Under the pieces are notes generated by a model that saw only the letters and a list, made by a program, of their open reading frames with translations, had not been told where the DNA came from and searched no databases. Of a stretch of DNA of 21,223 bases, positions 6,759 through 14,608 are shown in pieces. The stretch's first letter is position 1, and each line of letters opens with the position of its first letter. Source of the DNA: CBFHSD01 sp965658375 (lineage in GTDB: Bacteria; Bacteroidota; Bacteroidia; Flavobacteriales_G; Salibacteraceae); contig CBFHSD010000042.1 in the NCBI GenBank assembly GCA_965658375.1, positions 1 to 21,223 of the forward strand, read 5' to 3'. A program made the position numbers and the translations under genes.

Positions 6759-9700
6759 ATGCCAATTAGAATTCTCTTCCTCATCTCCCTTTTTTCTCTC
6801 ATCATGCTTCCTTCTCAATCGCAAGAACTTACTTGGAGCCAAGAACGTGCGCAAGAATTTGAATGGCGCTTGGTTGGGCCTTTTAGAGGTGGGCGTTCAT
6901 GCGCGGTAACGGGGGTTCCCGGCCAAACGAATGTGTTTTACTTTGGGTCTACAGGCGGTGGAGTATGGAAAACCCAAGATGGTGGAGGAACATGGTTCAA
7001 CGTTTCTGATGGCTTTTTTGGTGGGTCTATTGGTGCAGTGGCAGTAAGTGAAAGCAACACCAATGTTTTGTATGCTGGTGGTGGTGAAAAAACGGTTCGC
7101 GGAAATGTTTCTTACGGCTGGGGAGCATGGCGCTCTGACAATGGTGGTAAATCATGGCGTTCTATCGGATTAGAAAAAGCCAAGCACATTTCACGCATTC
7201 GCATACACCCTAGAAATGAGAACATTGCTTATGCCGCGGTGTTGGGAGACCTTTACAAAGACACAGAAGACCGTGGCGTATACAAAACCATTGATGGCGG
7301 ATTGTCTTGGGAAAAAGTTTTATTCTCTAATTCCCGCTCTGGTGCAGTAGATTTAGTAATAGATCCAAGCGATGCAGAACACGTGCTTGCAGCTACTTGG
7401 AATGTGCGAAGAACTGCTTATGATTTTAGCAGTGGTGGAGAAGGCAGTTCCATTTTTGAATCTTTTGATGGTGGAAAAACATGGGAAGATATCCATGAAA
7501 GAGAGGGGCTCCCAGAAGGAATTTGGGGCATTTCAGGAATAACAATTTCTCCCGTTAAGCCAGATCTCATTTTTGCAATTATTGAAAATGAAAAAGGGGG
7601 AGTTTTTCGATCGAATGATGGAGGAGAAACCTGGAATAAGGTGAATGAGAAAGCCAATCTAAGGCAACGCGCTTGGTACTATTCACGCATTTATGCTGAT
7701 ACCAAAGACGCAGATAAAGTGTACGTGATGAACGTCAATTACCAAGTGTCTACGGATGGTGGCCGTACTTTTAAGGGAAAGAATGCGCCACACGGAGATC
7801 ACCATGATTTGTGGATTTCTCCCGAGAATCCAGAAGTCATAATTATTGGAGATGATGGTGGAGCGCAAGTGAGCTACGATGGTGGCGACCATTGGTCTAC
7901 CTATCACAACCAAGCCACCTCTCAGTTTTACAGAGTGAGCACAGACAATGCCTTTCCTTACCACATTTTAGCCGCTCAGCAAGACAACAGCACTGTGCGT
8001 ATTCAACACCGTTCCAAAGGGGGATCCATCACAGAATCTAACTGGGAATCTACTGCTGGTGGAGAATCAGGTCATATAGCGGCAGATCCGTTAAATCCAA
8101 ATATTGTATATGGTGGTTCGTATGGTGGGTATTTGACCCGATACAATCATGAAACAAAAGAAACACGAGCCATCAACGTTTGGCCAAATAACCCTTTGGG
8201 TTATGGTGTTGAGAACATGAAATACCGCTTTCAATGGAATTTCCCGGTTTTTTTCTCACCTCATAACCCTAAAAAACTTTATGTGGCCTCTAACCACCTG
8301 CACGTAAGCATAGATGAGGGGCAGAGCTGGCAAACCATAAGTCCAGATCTCACACGAAACGATACCAGTAAGATGCAGTCTTCTGGAGGGCCAATCACCA
8401 AAGACAACACAGGCGTAGAATATTACTGTACCATTTTTGCTGCAGCGGAATCTTCTCATGAAGAAGGCGTGTTTTGGGTAGGTACTGATGATGGATTAGT
8501 GCACTTGAGCAAAAATGGTGGAGAAGAATGGACAGACGTAACGCCAAAAAGCTTACCCGAGTGGAGTTTAATCAACAGCATTGAAATAGATCCGCACAAT
8601 CCAGAAGGATTGTACTTAGCGGCAACATGCTACAAACTTGGAGATTACAAACCTTATCTGTTTTACACGAGCGATTTTGGCAAAACATGGAGCAATATTT
8701 CTGGAAGTATACCTGAAGGGCATTTTACACGTGTGATCCGTGCCGATTTAAAGAATGAAAACATACTGTATGCAGGAACAGAAGGTGGCTTGTACATCTC
8801 TTTCAATAAAGGTTCCGATTGGACTTCTTTCAACAATAATCTTCCCATAGTACCCATTACCGATATTGCATTGAAAAACCAACAAATTATTGTGGCAACA
8901 CAAGGCCGAAGCTTGTGGATGCTTGATGACATTACACCCTTGCAAAAACTCGAAGAAACGAAGCCAGAAGAAGTGAAACTCTTTGAACCTTCACCCACTT
9001 TCATCTATCCAGGTTGGCAGGCTCGTAAAACTTCTAGAACTGCGGGAACCAATAGAGTGGGAGGGCTAATCATTCAGTGCTACATCCCAGAAAATATGGC
9101 AGACTCTTCTTTTTCTTTTTATGTGTTGGATGCACAAGGAGATACGGCTAAAACCTTCTCGACAGAAGGAGATAATAAGCTTGAGTTAGAAGCTGGTTTA
9201 AACGTGTTTAATTGGGATTTGTATTACAAAGGGGTTAACACAATTAAAGGAGATATTTTGTGGTGGTCGTTAAGAAAAGGACCCAAAGCCATTGAAGGTC
9301 AATACCTCTTAATTATGGAAGGCGCAGGAGAAATTCACGATCAGCATTTTAATTTATTGGTAGACCCTAGCAGCGAGTCTACCCCAGAAGAACGCAAAGC
9401 GCAATTTGATTTTATTGTTGAAGTATGCGATCAAATGAATGCAATCAATGAGTGTCTAAAAAGCATTAGGAAAACCCAAAAACGCTTGGACATGGTAGCC
9501 GACTTGTTGGATACCAATCAAGTGGATCAAAAAAATCTTTTAGCCGAGATTCATGTACTAGAGGAGGAGATTACCCACATTGAGAATCAATTGCATCAGA
9601 CCAAATCGAAAAGCGCTCAGGATCCCTTAAACTATCCCATTCAACTTGATAATAAAATTGGCCATGTAGGCGCCTTAAGCCAAGTAGGTTCTTATGCACC

Positions 9701-9842
9701 TACGGATCAAGCTTTAGCTGTTTTTGATCAATTGAGTAAACAAGCCAACGTTCACATAGAGCACTGGAACACCATCCAGGAAGAGTCTATCAAAGAGTTA
9801 AATGTAAAAATTAACGCGAGTAATTTGAAGTTTTTTGAATAG
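6759..9842 (+). CDS. Exported BNR/Asp-box repeat protein (VPS10/sortilin-like, 'glycosyl hydrolase' family)
   Basis: About 1027 residues from ATG 6759, chosen because MPIRILFLISLFSLIMLPSQSQ is a normal signal peptide starting there; ATG 6717 is the main alternative and the frame stays open to 6609. The body is a repeated beta-propeller with about eleven Asp-box motifs of the S/T-x-D-x-G-x-x-W type, for example TQDGGGTW, SDNGGKSW, TIDGGLSW, SFDGGKTW, SNDGGETW, SIDEGQSW and TSDFGKTW. This is the architecture of Bacteroidota VPS10/sortilin-like proteins often labelled glycosyl hydrolase; no catalytic residues can be assigned, so activity is unproven. A beta-sandwich-like part follows, and near the C-terminus a helical region (VLEEEITHIENQLHQ) predicts a coiled coil. 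No T9SS tail is visible, so it is probably periplasmic or outer-membrane associated. It converges on miaA with only 5 bp between stops. Confidence 0.87.
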   Translation: MPIRILFLISLFSLIMLPSQSQELTWSQERAQEFEWRLVGPFRGGRSCAVTGVPGQTNVFYFGSTGGGVWKTQDGGGTWFNVSDGFFGGSIGAVAVSESNTNVLYAGGGEKTVRGNVSYGWGAWRSDNGGKSWRSIGLEKAKHISRIRIHPRNENIAYAAVLGDLYKDTEDRGVYKTIDGGLSWEKVLFSNSRSGAVDLVIDPSDAEHVLAATWNVRRTAYDFSSGGEGSSIFESFDGGKTWEDIHEREGLPEGIWGISGITISPVKPDLIFAIIENEKGGVFRSNDGGETWNKVNEKANLRQRAWYYSRIYADTKDADKVYVMNVNYQVSTDGGRTFKGKNAPHGDHHDLWISPENPEVIIIGDDGGAQVSYDGGDHWSTYHNQATSQFYRVSTDNAFPYHILAAQQDNSTVRIQHRSKGGSITESNWESTAGGESGHIAADPLNPNIVYGGSYGGYLTRYNHETKETRAINVWPNNPLGYGVENMKYRFQWNFPVFFSPHNPKKLYVASNHLHVSIDEGQSWQTISPDLTRNDTSKMQSSGGPITKDNTGVEYYCTIFAAAESSHEEGVFWVGTDDGLVHLSKNGGEEWTDVTPKSLPEWSLINSIEIDPHNPEGLYLAATCYKLGDYKPYLFYTSDFGKTWSNISGSIPEGHFTRVIRADLKNENILYAGTEGGLYISFNKGSDWTSFNNNLPIVPITDIALKNQQIIVATQGRSLWMLDDITPLQKLEETKPEEVKLFEPSPTFIYPGWQARKTSRTAGTNRVGGLIIQCYIPENMADSSFSFYVLDAQGDTAKTFSTEGDNKLELEAGLNVFNWDLYYKGVNTIKGDILWWSLRKGPKAIEGQYLLIMEGAGEIHDQHFNLLVDPSSESTPEERKAQFDFIVEVCDQMNAINECLKSIRKTQKRLDMVADLLDTNQVDQKNLLAEIHVLEEEITHIENQLHQTKSKSAQDPLNYPIQLDNKIGHVGALSQVGSYAPTDQALAVFDQLSKQANVHIEHWNTIQEESIKELNVKINASNLKFFE

Positions 9843-9847
9843 GTGGG

Positions 9848-10714
9848 TCAATTAGTCAGATTTAACCACTCGGCATTTTCATACCTCTTAAACCAAGTGA
9901 TTTGACGCTTGGCGTAGCGCCTGCTGTTTTTCTTAATCTCTTCAATTGCTTCTTCGAGGCTGAGCATTCCATCTAAATAGGCGAATAGTTCTTTATAGCC
10001 CACAGTTTGTAATGCACTGTGCTGTTGATAGCCACGAACGGATTCCACTTCATTTAAGAGTCCCATCTCCATCATCTGGTCTACACGGGCATTGATGCGA
10101 TTGTACAGTTCGGAGCGCTCACGTGAAAGCACTTCTATTCTAGGGGTGAAGGCTCGAGCTTCTTTCTTTTGATTGAGAAAAGAGGAGTAGGTTTTCCCAG
10201 AGCTTTCCATCACCTCCAAGGCTCTAATAATTCGAGAATGATTTTCAATATCGACTTGATTAAAATAAGCAGGGTCACTAGCCTTTAACTTTTCTTGAAG
10301 AGGAGCAAGACCTTCTTTTTGAAATGTTTCTCTTAAACTTTTACGAATTGCAGGAGAAACATCTGGAAACTCATCTAGGCCATACAAAACTGCGTCTAGA
10401 AATAAGCCTGAGCCACCAGTTAAAATGCAGGTGCCTGTTCTATCAATGACCTCATATACCTTAGGCAATGCTAACTTTTCAAATTGGCCGGCAGAAATGT
10501 GGCTCGAAATGGAGTGCGACCCTATGAAATGATGAGGAACACCTTGCATCTCCTCAACACTTGGCTTAGCGGTTCCAATAGAAAGTTCTCTGTAAAACTG
10601 ACGGCTATCGAAAGAAACAATTTCGGTATTTAGCTCTTTGGCAAGAGCAATGGTGTGGGCTGTTTTACCAACTGCTGTTGGCCCAGTAATGACTCTAATT
10701 GTTGGAGAGGTCAT
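9848..10714 (-). CDS. miaA: tRNA dimethylallyltransferase MiaA
   Basis: 288 residues. MiaA transfers a dimethylallyl group from DMAPP to N6 of A37 in tRNAs reading UNN codons (i6A37), supporting anticodon pairing. Diagnostic motifs are intact: P-loop GPTAVGKT (11-18), DSRQFYR (36-42, with the catalytic Asp), GTAKP (47-51), ILTGGSGLF (97-105), NHSRIIRALEV (159-169), QTVGYKE, and the C-terminal RRYAKRQITWFKR that contacts tRNA. Length is slightly below the ~300-315 of proteobacterial forms but usual for Bacteroidota. It is the last gene of the minus-strand block, 3 bp after the pRiA4b-like gene, and its stop lies 5 bp from that of the convergent BNR gene, leaving no room for a terminator outside coding sequence. 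Confidence 0.97.
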   Translation of the reverse strand: MTSPTIRVITGPTAVGKTAHTIALAKELNTEIVSFDSRQFYRELSIGTAKPSVEEMQGVPHHFIGSHSISSHISAGQFEKLALPKVYEVIDRTGTCILTGGSGLFLDAVLYGLDEFPDVSPAIRKSLRETFQKEGLAPLQEKLKASDPAYFNQVDIENHSRIIRALEVMESSGKTYSSFLNQKKEARAFTPRIEVLSRERSELYNRINARVDQMMEMGLLNEVESVRGYQQHSALQTVGYKELFAYLDGMLSLEEAIEEIKKNSRRYAKRQITWFKRYENAEWLNLTN

Positions 10715-10717
10715 GAA

Positions 10718-11254
10718 TCAATTGAGTGCATCATCATATGGGGAATCCTCATCGTCAAAAGGATTGTCCATATCCATGGTTCCGCCAAAATCGGTATCGG
10801 GTTCTTTGCTGTATTGATCAGGGGCTTCTCCGTAAGACAATGAAACATTGGGGTAATCGCTAGAAACTGATTTCAGAGGATCTACAGAAATAACCTCTAT
10901 GATGAAAGTCCACATCAAAAAGAAATCAAACACATAGATAAACTGTTTGTGCCCTTGAGTAACTACATGCTGAGCAATAGGCTCTTCTGACATAGTCAAA
11001 GGTGTTTCCTCAGGTTTAGCACCAGGTAATCCCATATCCATCAAGGCAATTTCTTGTCCTCTTTCCCAGTTCTCATCGCTGATGTAAAAACTGGCCATTT
11101 GAGAGTTGTCAAAAGCAAATGCTTCTTGAATTGCGCTATGCAACTCAACGAAGGTATGGCTGCCTAGCATTTCAATATCCCTAAAAATATCTTCACTCTC
11201 TTTGCGGTCTACCAGCACTCTAAATTTTACTACCTGCTCCATATGCTCCTCCAT
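10718..11254 (-). CDS. pRiA4b ORF-3 / IS1096 passenger (TnpR-like) domain protein
   Basis: 178 residues. KFRVLVDRKESEDIFRDIEM at the start, HSAIQEAFAFDNSQMASFYISDENWERG in the middle and FIYVFDFFLMWTFIIEVI later follow the pattern of the pRiA4b ORF-3-like domain (also called IS1096 element passenger TnpR family). Despite the name, in Bacteroidota this is a conserved chromosomal gene and nothing here suggests mobility. The function is unknown. The C-terminal tail is strongly acidic (DFGGTMDMDNPFDDEDSPYD), as in relatives. The start ATG overlaps the stop of the OstA-like gene in a TAATG, suggesting translational coupling; an internal ATG at 11242 (MEQVVKFRV) is an alternative start closer to the usual family beginning. 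Confidence 0.82.
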   Translation of the reverse strand: MEEHMEQVVKFRVLVDRKESEDIFRDIEMLGSHTFVELHSAIQEAFAFDNSQMASFYISDENWERGQEIALMDMGLPGAKPEETPLTMSEEPIAQHVVTQGHKQFIYVFDFFLMWTFIIEVISVDPLKSVSSDYPNVSLSYGEAPDQYSKEPDTDFGGTMDMDNPFDDEDSPYDDALN

Positions 11255-12774
11255 TAAGGCCAGTTAAATATATCGAATTTTGATTTAGGTCGAATTTCAT
11301 CCAACCAAACGAAACTCCTAAAAAATAATATTTCTTCACTAAAGTCTTTTGGTGGATAGAAAGTGGCATCGGGTTGAACGTAGGCTTTGATGTTTTGGAC
11401 CGCGTTGTCTTTCAAATCAATTTGAAAATCGCTGCACATGATATGGTTCATTCCTAGCAGCAAATCTTTTTCATCTGCAATAAAGTAATTGCTTTCTCCA
11501 TTTCCAGTTATGAAGACTTTGTACAAGTCATTTTCTTTAAAATAAGCAGTGAGTAAACGTCCTCTGATTTGGTTAAAATGGATAGAGTCGAATTGAGAAA
11601 CAATCAATGCATTGTCTATCACTTCTATAGAGTCTATGGAGTTTTCGTTCATGAATAGGTTGAGGTGCTCGCCAGTAATTTGATTGGAATCGCTCCATAC
11701 AGTAGGTTCTCTGTACATTGATATTTTGTCGGCAGCCTGGAAAAAGACCATGCTATCGCATTTTCCTTGGATGCTTTTCTTGTAGAACTTTACATGGTGA
11801 AAACACTGAATTTCTTTATGTGTTCCCGTAGAATCATCTACCGTTTGTAGTGTATCTGCATGTAAGAACAAAGAGTCTTGATCCATAACCTGAATCATCT
11901 GCGCTTTGCCTGTTACGAATGACGTGGAGTCTACTTGGTTGTACCAGGCGTAATCTCCTGTTACAATCACATGATTGGCGGTATCTTCTATCCACGCATG
12001 ACCAAATATTTCACCAAACCCCGCTTCCTGCTTGTATCGGATGCTGTCACCTTTCAGCACTATTTCTTTGTTTTTAATGGACGCATTGCGTGATAGAACT
12101 GCCAAATCATTTTCTTGATCTAGCCAACCGTATTCGCAATAAATCTCTGTGCTGTCAGACCAAATGGTTGTGGGTCCAAAAAATCGATTTTGTTTACTTA
12201 GCGTATTGTAATGCATGGTGTCAGAGTCGATGATGTAGTCATCAGCAGTAGAACTCACCTTGTCTTTAAAAATAAATTGGTTGGTATTGGAATAATAGTA
12301 GCCGCTTTCGCTCTTTAGTTGGGTATTGTCTTTTTTATTGGTAACGGTTCCGCCATAGAGGTAATAAGCAATATCATTGCTCATATCGTAATTTAGGTAG
12401 TTAGTTTTTAGTTTTTGACTGGGATCTTCCAACAAAATATTTCCACGCAACTTGGCCATTTTTTTATTTCCATAATACCGCAGAGAATCTCCTTCTACAA
12501 AAAGGGAATCCCCTTTGTTCATGCGAACGTTTCCAAAGGCTTTTACGATATTAGAATCTTCTAAAATAACGGCTGAATCGCAAAACATGAAAGTGTCATC
12601 TTGCTTCAATCGAACATCTCCAATCAATTGACGCACAGGGCCTAGAGGGCTGTCTTGTTGCTTAAGGCGTTTGGCACCTATGATTTTAATTTTGCTTTGG
12701 GCTAAAATGTCAAAAGGGGTCCCGATAAGGAACCCCAAAGAGAATATGATACTAAATACCCAATATTTCTTCAC
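11254..12774 (-). CDS. OstA/LptA-like LPS-transport protein
   Basis: 506 residues. MKKYWVFSIIFSLGFLIGTPFDILA is a signal peptide, so the protein is periplasmic or exported. The rest is a long series of beta-strand repeats of the OstA/LptA fold: GPVRQLIGDVRLKQDDTFMFCDSAV, VKAFGNVRMNKGDSLFVEGDSLRYYGNKKMAKLRGNI, then SGYYYSN and EGYGW-like blocks with many D-S and G-D-S turns. Single-domain LptA of E. coli is ~185 residues; this Bacteroidota form is more than twice that length and has at least two OstA-type stretches, so it may bridge more of the periplasm in lipopolysaccharide export. The C-terminal LDEIRPKSKFDIF is characteristic of the Bacteroidota family. Located 6 bp after purA and overlapping the next gene by one base, so probably in one operon. 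Confidence 0.85.
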   Translation of the reverse strand: MKKYWVFSIIFSLGFLIGTPFDILAQSKIKIIGAKRLKQQDSPLGPVRQLIGDVRLKQDDTFMFCDSAVILEDSNIVKAFGNVRMNKGDSLFVEGDSLRYYGNKKMAKLRGNILLEDPSQKLKTNYLNYDMSNDIAYYLYGGTVTNKKDNTQLKSESGYYYSNTNQFIFKDKVSSTADDYIIDSDTMHYNTLSKQNRFFGPTTIWSDSTEIYCEYGWLDQENDLAVLSRNASIKNKEIVLKGDSIRYKQEAGFGEIFGHAWIEDTANHVIVTGDYAWYNQVDSTSFVTGKAQMIQVMDQDSLFLHADTLQTVDDSTGTHKEIQCFHHVKFYKKSIQGKCDSMVFFQAADKISMYREPTVWSDSNQITGEHLNLFMNENSIDSIEVIDNALIVSQFDSIHFNQIRGRLLTAYFKENDLYKVFITGNGESNYFIADEKDLLLGMNHIMCSDFQIDLKDNAVQNIKAYVQPDATFYPPKDFSEEILFFRSFVWLDEIRPKSKFDIFNWP

Positions 12775-12780
12775 GTCAAA

Positions 12781-14052
12781 TTACTTGCGAAAAAGCGTTT
12801 GCTTTCTATCTGGACCTACTGAAACAATGGAAATTGGCACTTCCAATTCTTTCTCTAAATAGGTGATGTATTCATTCAATTCAGCTGGCAAGTCGTTGAT
12901 GTTGGTAATTCCAGTAAGGTCTTGTTTCCATCCCTTTATACTCTTGTAAATGGGCTTTGCTTCGTAAGTATCTACATCGTAAGGGAAATAATCAATTTGC
13001 TCGCCTTTGTAATCGTAGTGTGTGCACACTTTTACTTCAGCAAAACCACTCAATACATCAGCTTTGGTCATGATCAATTGAGTAACTCCGTTAATGACAA
13101 TGGCATATTTAAGTGCTGGAAGATCAATCCATCCGCAACGTCTTGGTCTACCGGTTGTTGCACCAAATTCTCCACCCGCTTTGCGAATGTCCTCTCCATC
13201 TTTATCCATTAATTCAGTAGGGAAGGGCCCGCTGCCTACACGTGTGCAATAGGCTTTGAAAATACCATAAACCTCACCAATTTTGTTTGGGGCAATTCCC
13301 AATCCGGTGCATGCACCCGCGCATATTGTGTTTGATGAGGTAACAAATGGATAAGAGCCGAAATCAATATCTAGGAGAGAACCTTGTGCACCTTCTGCAA
13401 GAATTTTCTTGCTTGATTTGATGGCAGCATTCATCACGTGTTCGCTATCAATCAAAGTCAATGAATGCAACAATTCAATGCCATTCATGAATTCAGCTTC
13501 CATTTTTTCTAAACCTTCTGGTTCAAAGTCAAATCGAGCAAGCATATCGAGATGCTTAGCTTTCAGTTTGCCGTATTTTTCGTTGAAATTTGGTTCTTCA
13601 ATATCGCCTACACGTAGGCCATTTCTGCCTGTTTTATCCATGTAAGTTGGTCCAATTCCCTTAAGAGTAGAACCAATCTTGTTTTTACCTTTTGCCGTTT
13701 CAGAAGCTGCATCTAACAATCTATGTGTTGGAAGAATGAGGTGAGCTTTACGAGAGACTTGCAGTGTGGCATGTACATCAACATCTCTTGCTTGTAGGTT
13801 CTCAATTTCTTTTTTGAGAATAACAGGGTCTATCACCACTCCATTTCCTATAATGTTTTCTGTATCCGCTCGGAAAACGCCTGATGGTATGGTGTGAAGT
13901 ACGTGTTTAATTCCGTTAAAGATTAAGGTATGTCCAGCATTGGGGCCGCCTTGAAAACGAGCAATAATGTCGTATTCAGGGGTAAGTACATCAACGATTT
14001 TCCCTTTTCCTTCATCTCCCCATTGGAGACCTAATAATACATCAACTTTCAT
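12781..14052 (-). CDS. purA: Adenylosuccinate synthetase PurA
   Basis: 423 residues, normal family length. It catalyses IMP + aspartate + GTP to adenylosuccinate, the first committed step from IMP to AMP. WGDEGKGKIVD at 11-21 holds the GTP-binding P-loop and catalytic Asp13; GGPNAGHTL (35-43) holds the catalytic His41. Further family blocks are IGSTLKGIGPTYMDK, EGAQGSLLDIDFGSYPFVTSSNT, GEFGATTGRPRRCGW (the IMP/aspartate loop) and the C-terminal SVGPDRKQT guanine-binding segment. ATG at 14052 gives a start directly before the first strand. It lies 11 bp downstream of the Fur-family gene and 6 bp upstream of the OstA-like gene. PurA is a known target of inhibition by (p)ppGpp in other bacteria, and rel is two genes upstream. 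Confidence 0.97.
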   Translation of the reverse strand: MKVDVLLGLQWGDEGKGKIVDVLTPEYDIIARFQGGPNAGHTLIFNGIKHVLHTIPSGVFRADTENIIGNGVVIDPVILKKEIENLQARDVDVHATLQVSRKAHLILPTHRLLDAASETAKGKNKIGSTLKGIGPTYMDKTGRNGLRVGDIEEPNFNEKYGKLKAKHLDMLARFDFEPEGLEKMEAEFMNGIELLHSLTLIDSEHVMNAAIKSSKKILAEGAQGSLLDIDFGSYPFVTSSNTICAGACTGLGIAPNKIGEVYGIFKAYCTRVGSGPFPTELMDKDGEDIRKAGGEFGATTGRPRRCGWIDLPALKYAIVINGVTQLIMTKADVLSGFAEVKVCTHYDYKGEQIDYFPYDVDTYEAKPIYKSIKGWKQDLTGITNINDLPAELNEYITYLEKELEVPISIVSVGPDRKQTLFRK

Positions 14053-14063
14053 GTGTTGGAATG

Positions 14064-14525
14064 TTATGTTGTCGAGTTTTGATCTTTAGAGTCTTTAAAT
14101 TTCACAAATATGTTGAGCGAGTGATGAAACACTTCTGCCCCGAACATATCGGCTACAGCATCTTTGATGAGTTGAATTCGAGGATCGCAAAATTCACGAA
14201 CTTCTCCAGTTTCAATATCAATGGCATGATCATGTTGACGGTTCCCAAACGAACGTTCGAACTGCGCCATGTTTTTCCCAAATTGATGCTTGCGAATTAA
14301 GTTGCATGCTAGAAGCAACTCAATGGTATTGTAGAGCGTAGCGCGGCTTACGCGGTACTTTTTATTCTTCATTAAAAGGTAGAGCGATTCTACATCAAAG
14401 TGTCCTTCGTGGTTATAGATTTCATCAAGTATGGCAAAGCGCTCCGGGGTTTTGCGATGCCCATTCTTGACTAAAAAAGTGGCGAAAATCTGTCTCGCCT
14501 GTTCTCTATTTGTAATCTCAGCCAT
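14064..14525 (-). CDS. Fur-family transcriptional regulator lacking the CxxC zinc motif
   Basis: 153 residues. The N-terminal winged-helix DNA-binding domain (about 8-85) includes GHRKTPERFAIL and the recognition helix region RVSRATLYNTIELLLACNLI (58-77). The C-terminal dimerisation/metal domain has the HDH block (98-100), EVREF (109-112 region) and HHSLNIF (134-140), which supply regulatory-site ligands in Fur proteins. The first CxxC of the structural zinc site is absent: where Fur has C-x-x-C this protein has Asp103 and Thr106, and no later cysteine pair replaces it. The specific subgroup (Fur, PerR, Zur) cannot be named from sequence. Position between rel and purA is common in Bacteroidota. 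An 83-bp upstream gap may hold its own promoter. Confidence 0.9.
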   Translation of the reverse strand: MAEITNREQARQIFATFLVKNGHRKTPERFAILDEIYNHEGHFDVESLYLLMKNKKYRVSRATLYNTIELLLACNLIRKHQFGKNMAQFERSFGNRQHDHAIDIETGEVREFCDPRIQLIKDAVADMFGAEVFHHSLNIFVKFKDSKDQNSTT

Positions 14526-14608
14526 TTGATTATTGAAGCTGGCAAAGGTAGTGCTTAATCTGTATGTTTTCCTCTGTTTTGAAAGTGTTCTGAACAGAAT
14601 TCGGTGAA

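Noticed and set aside
10718..11254. Possible transposon gene, because of the 'TnpR/IS1096 passenger' family name
   Set aside because: No transposase, terminal repeats or target duplication nearby; it overlaps a core gene in a conserved-looking operon, so the name is historical.
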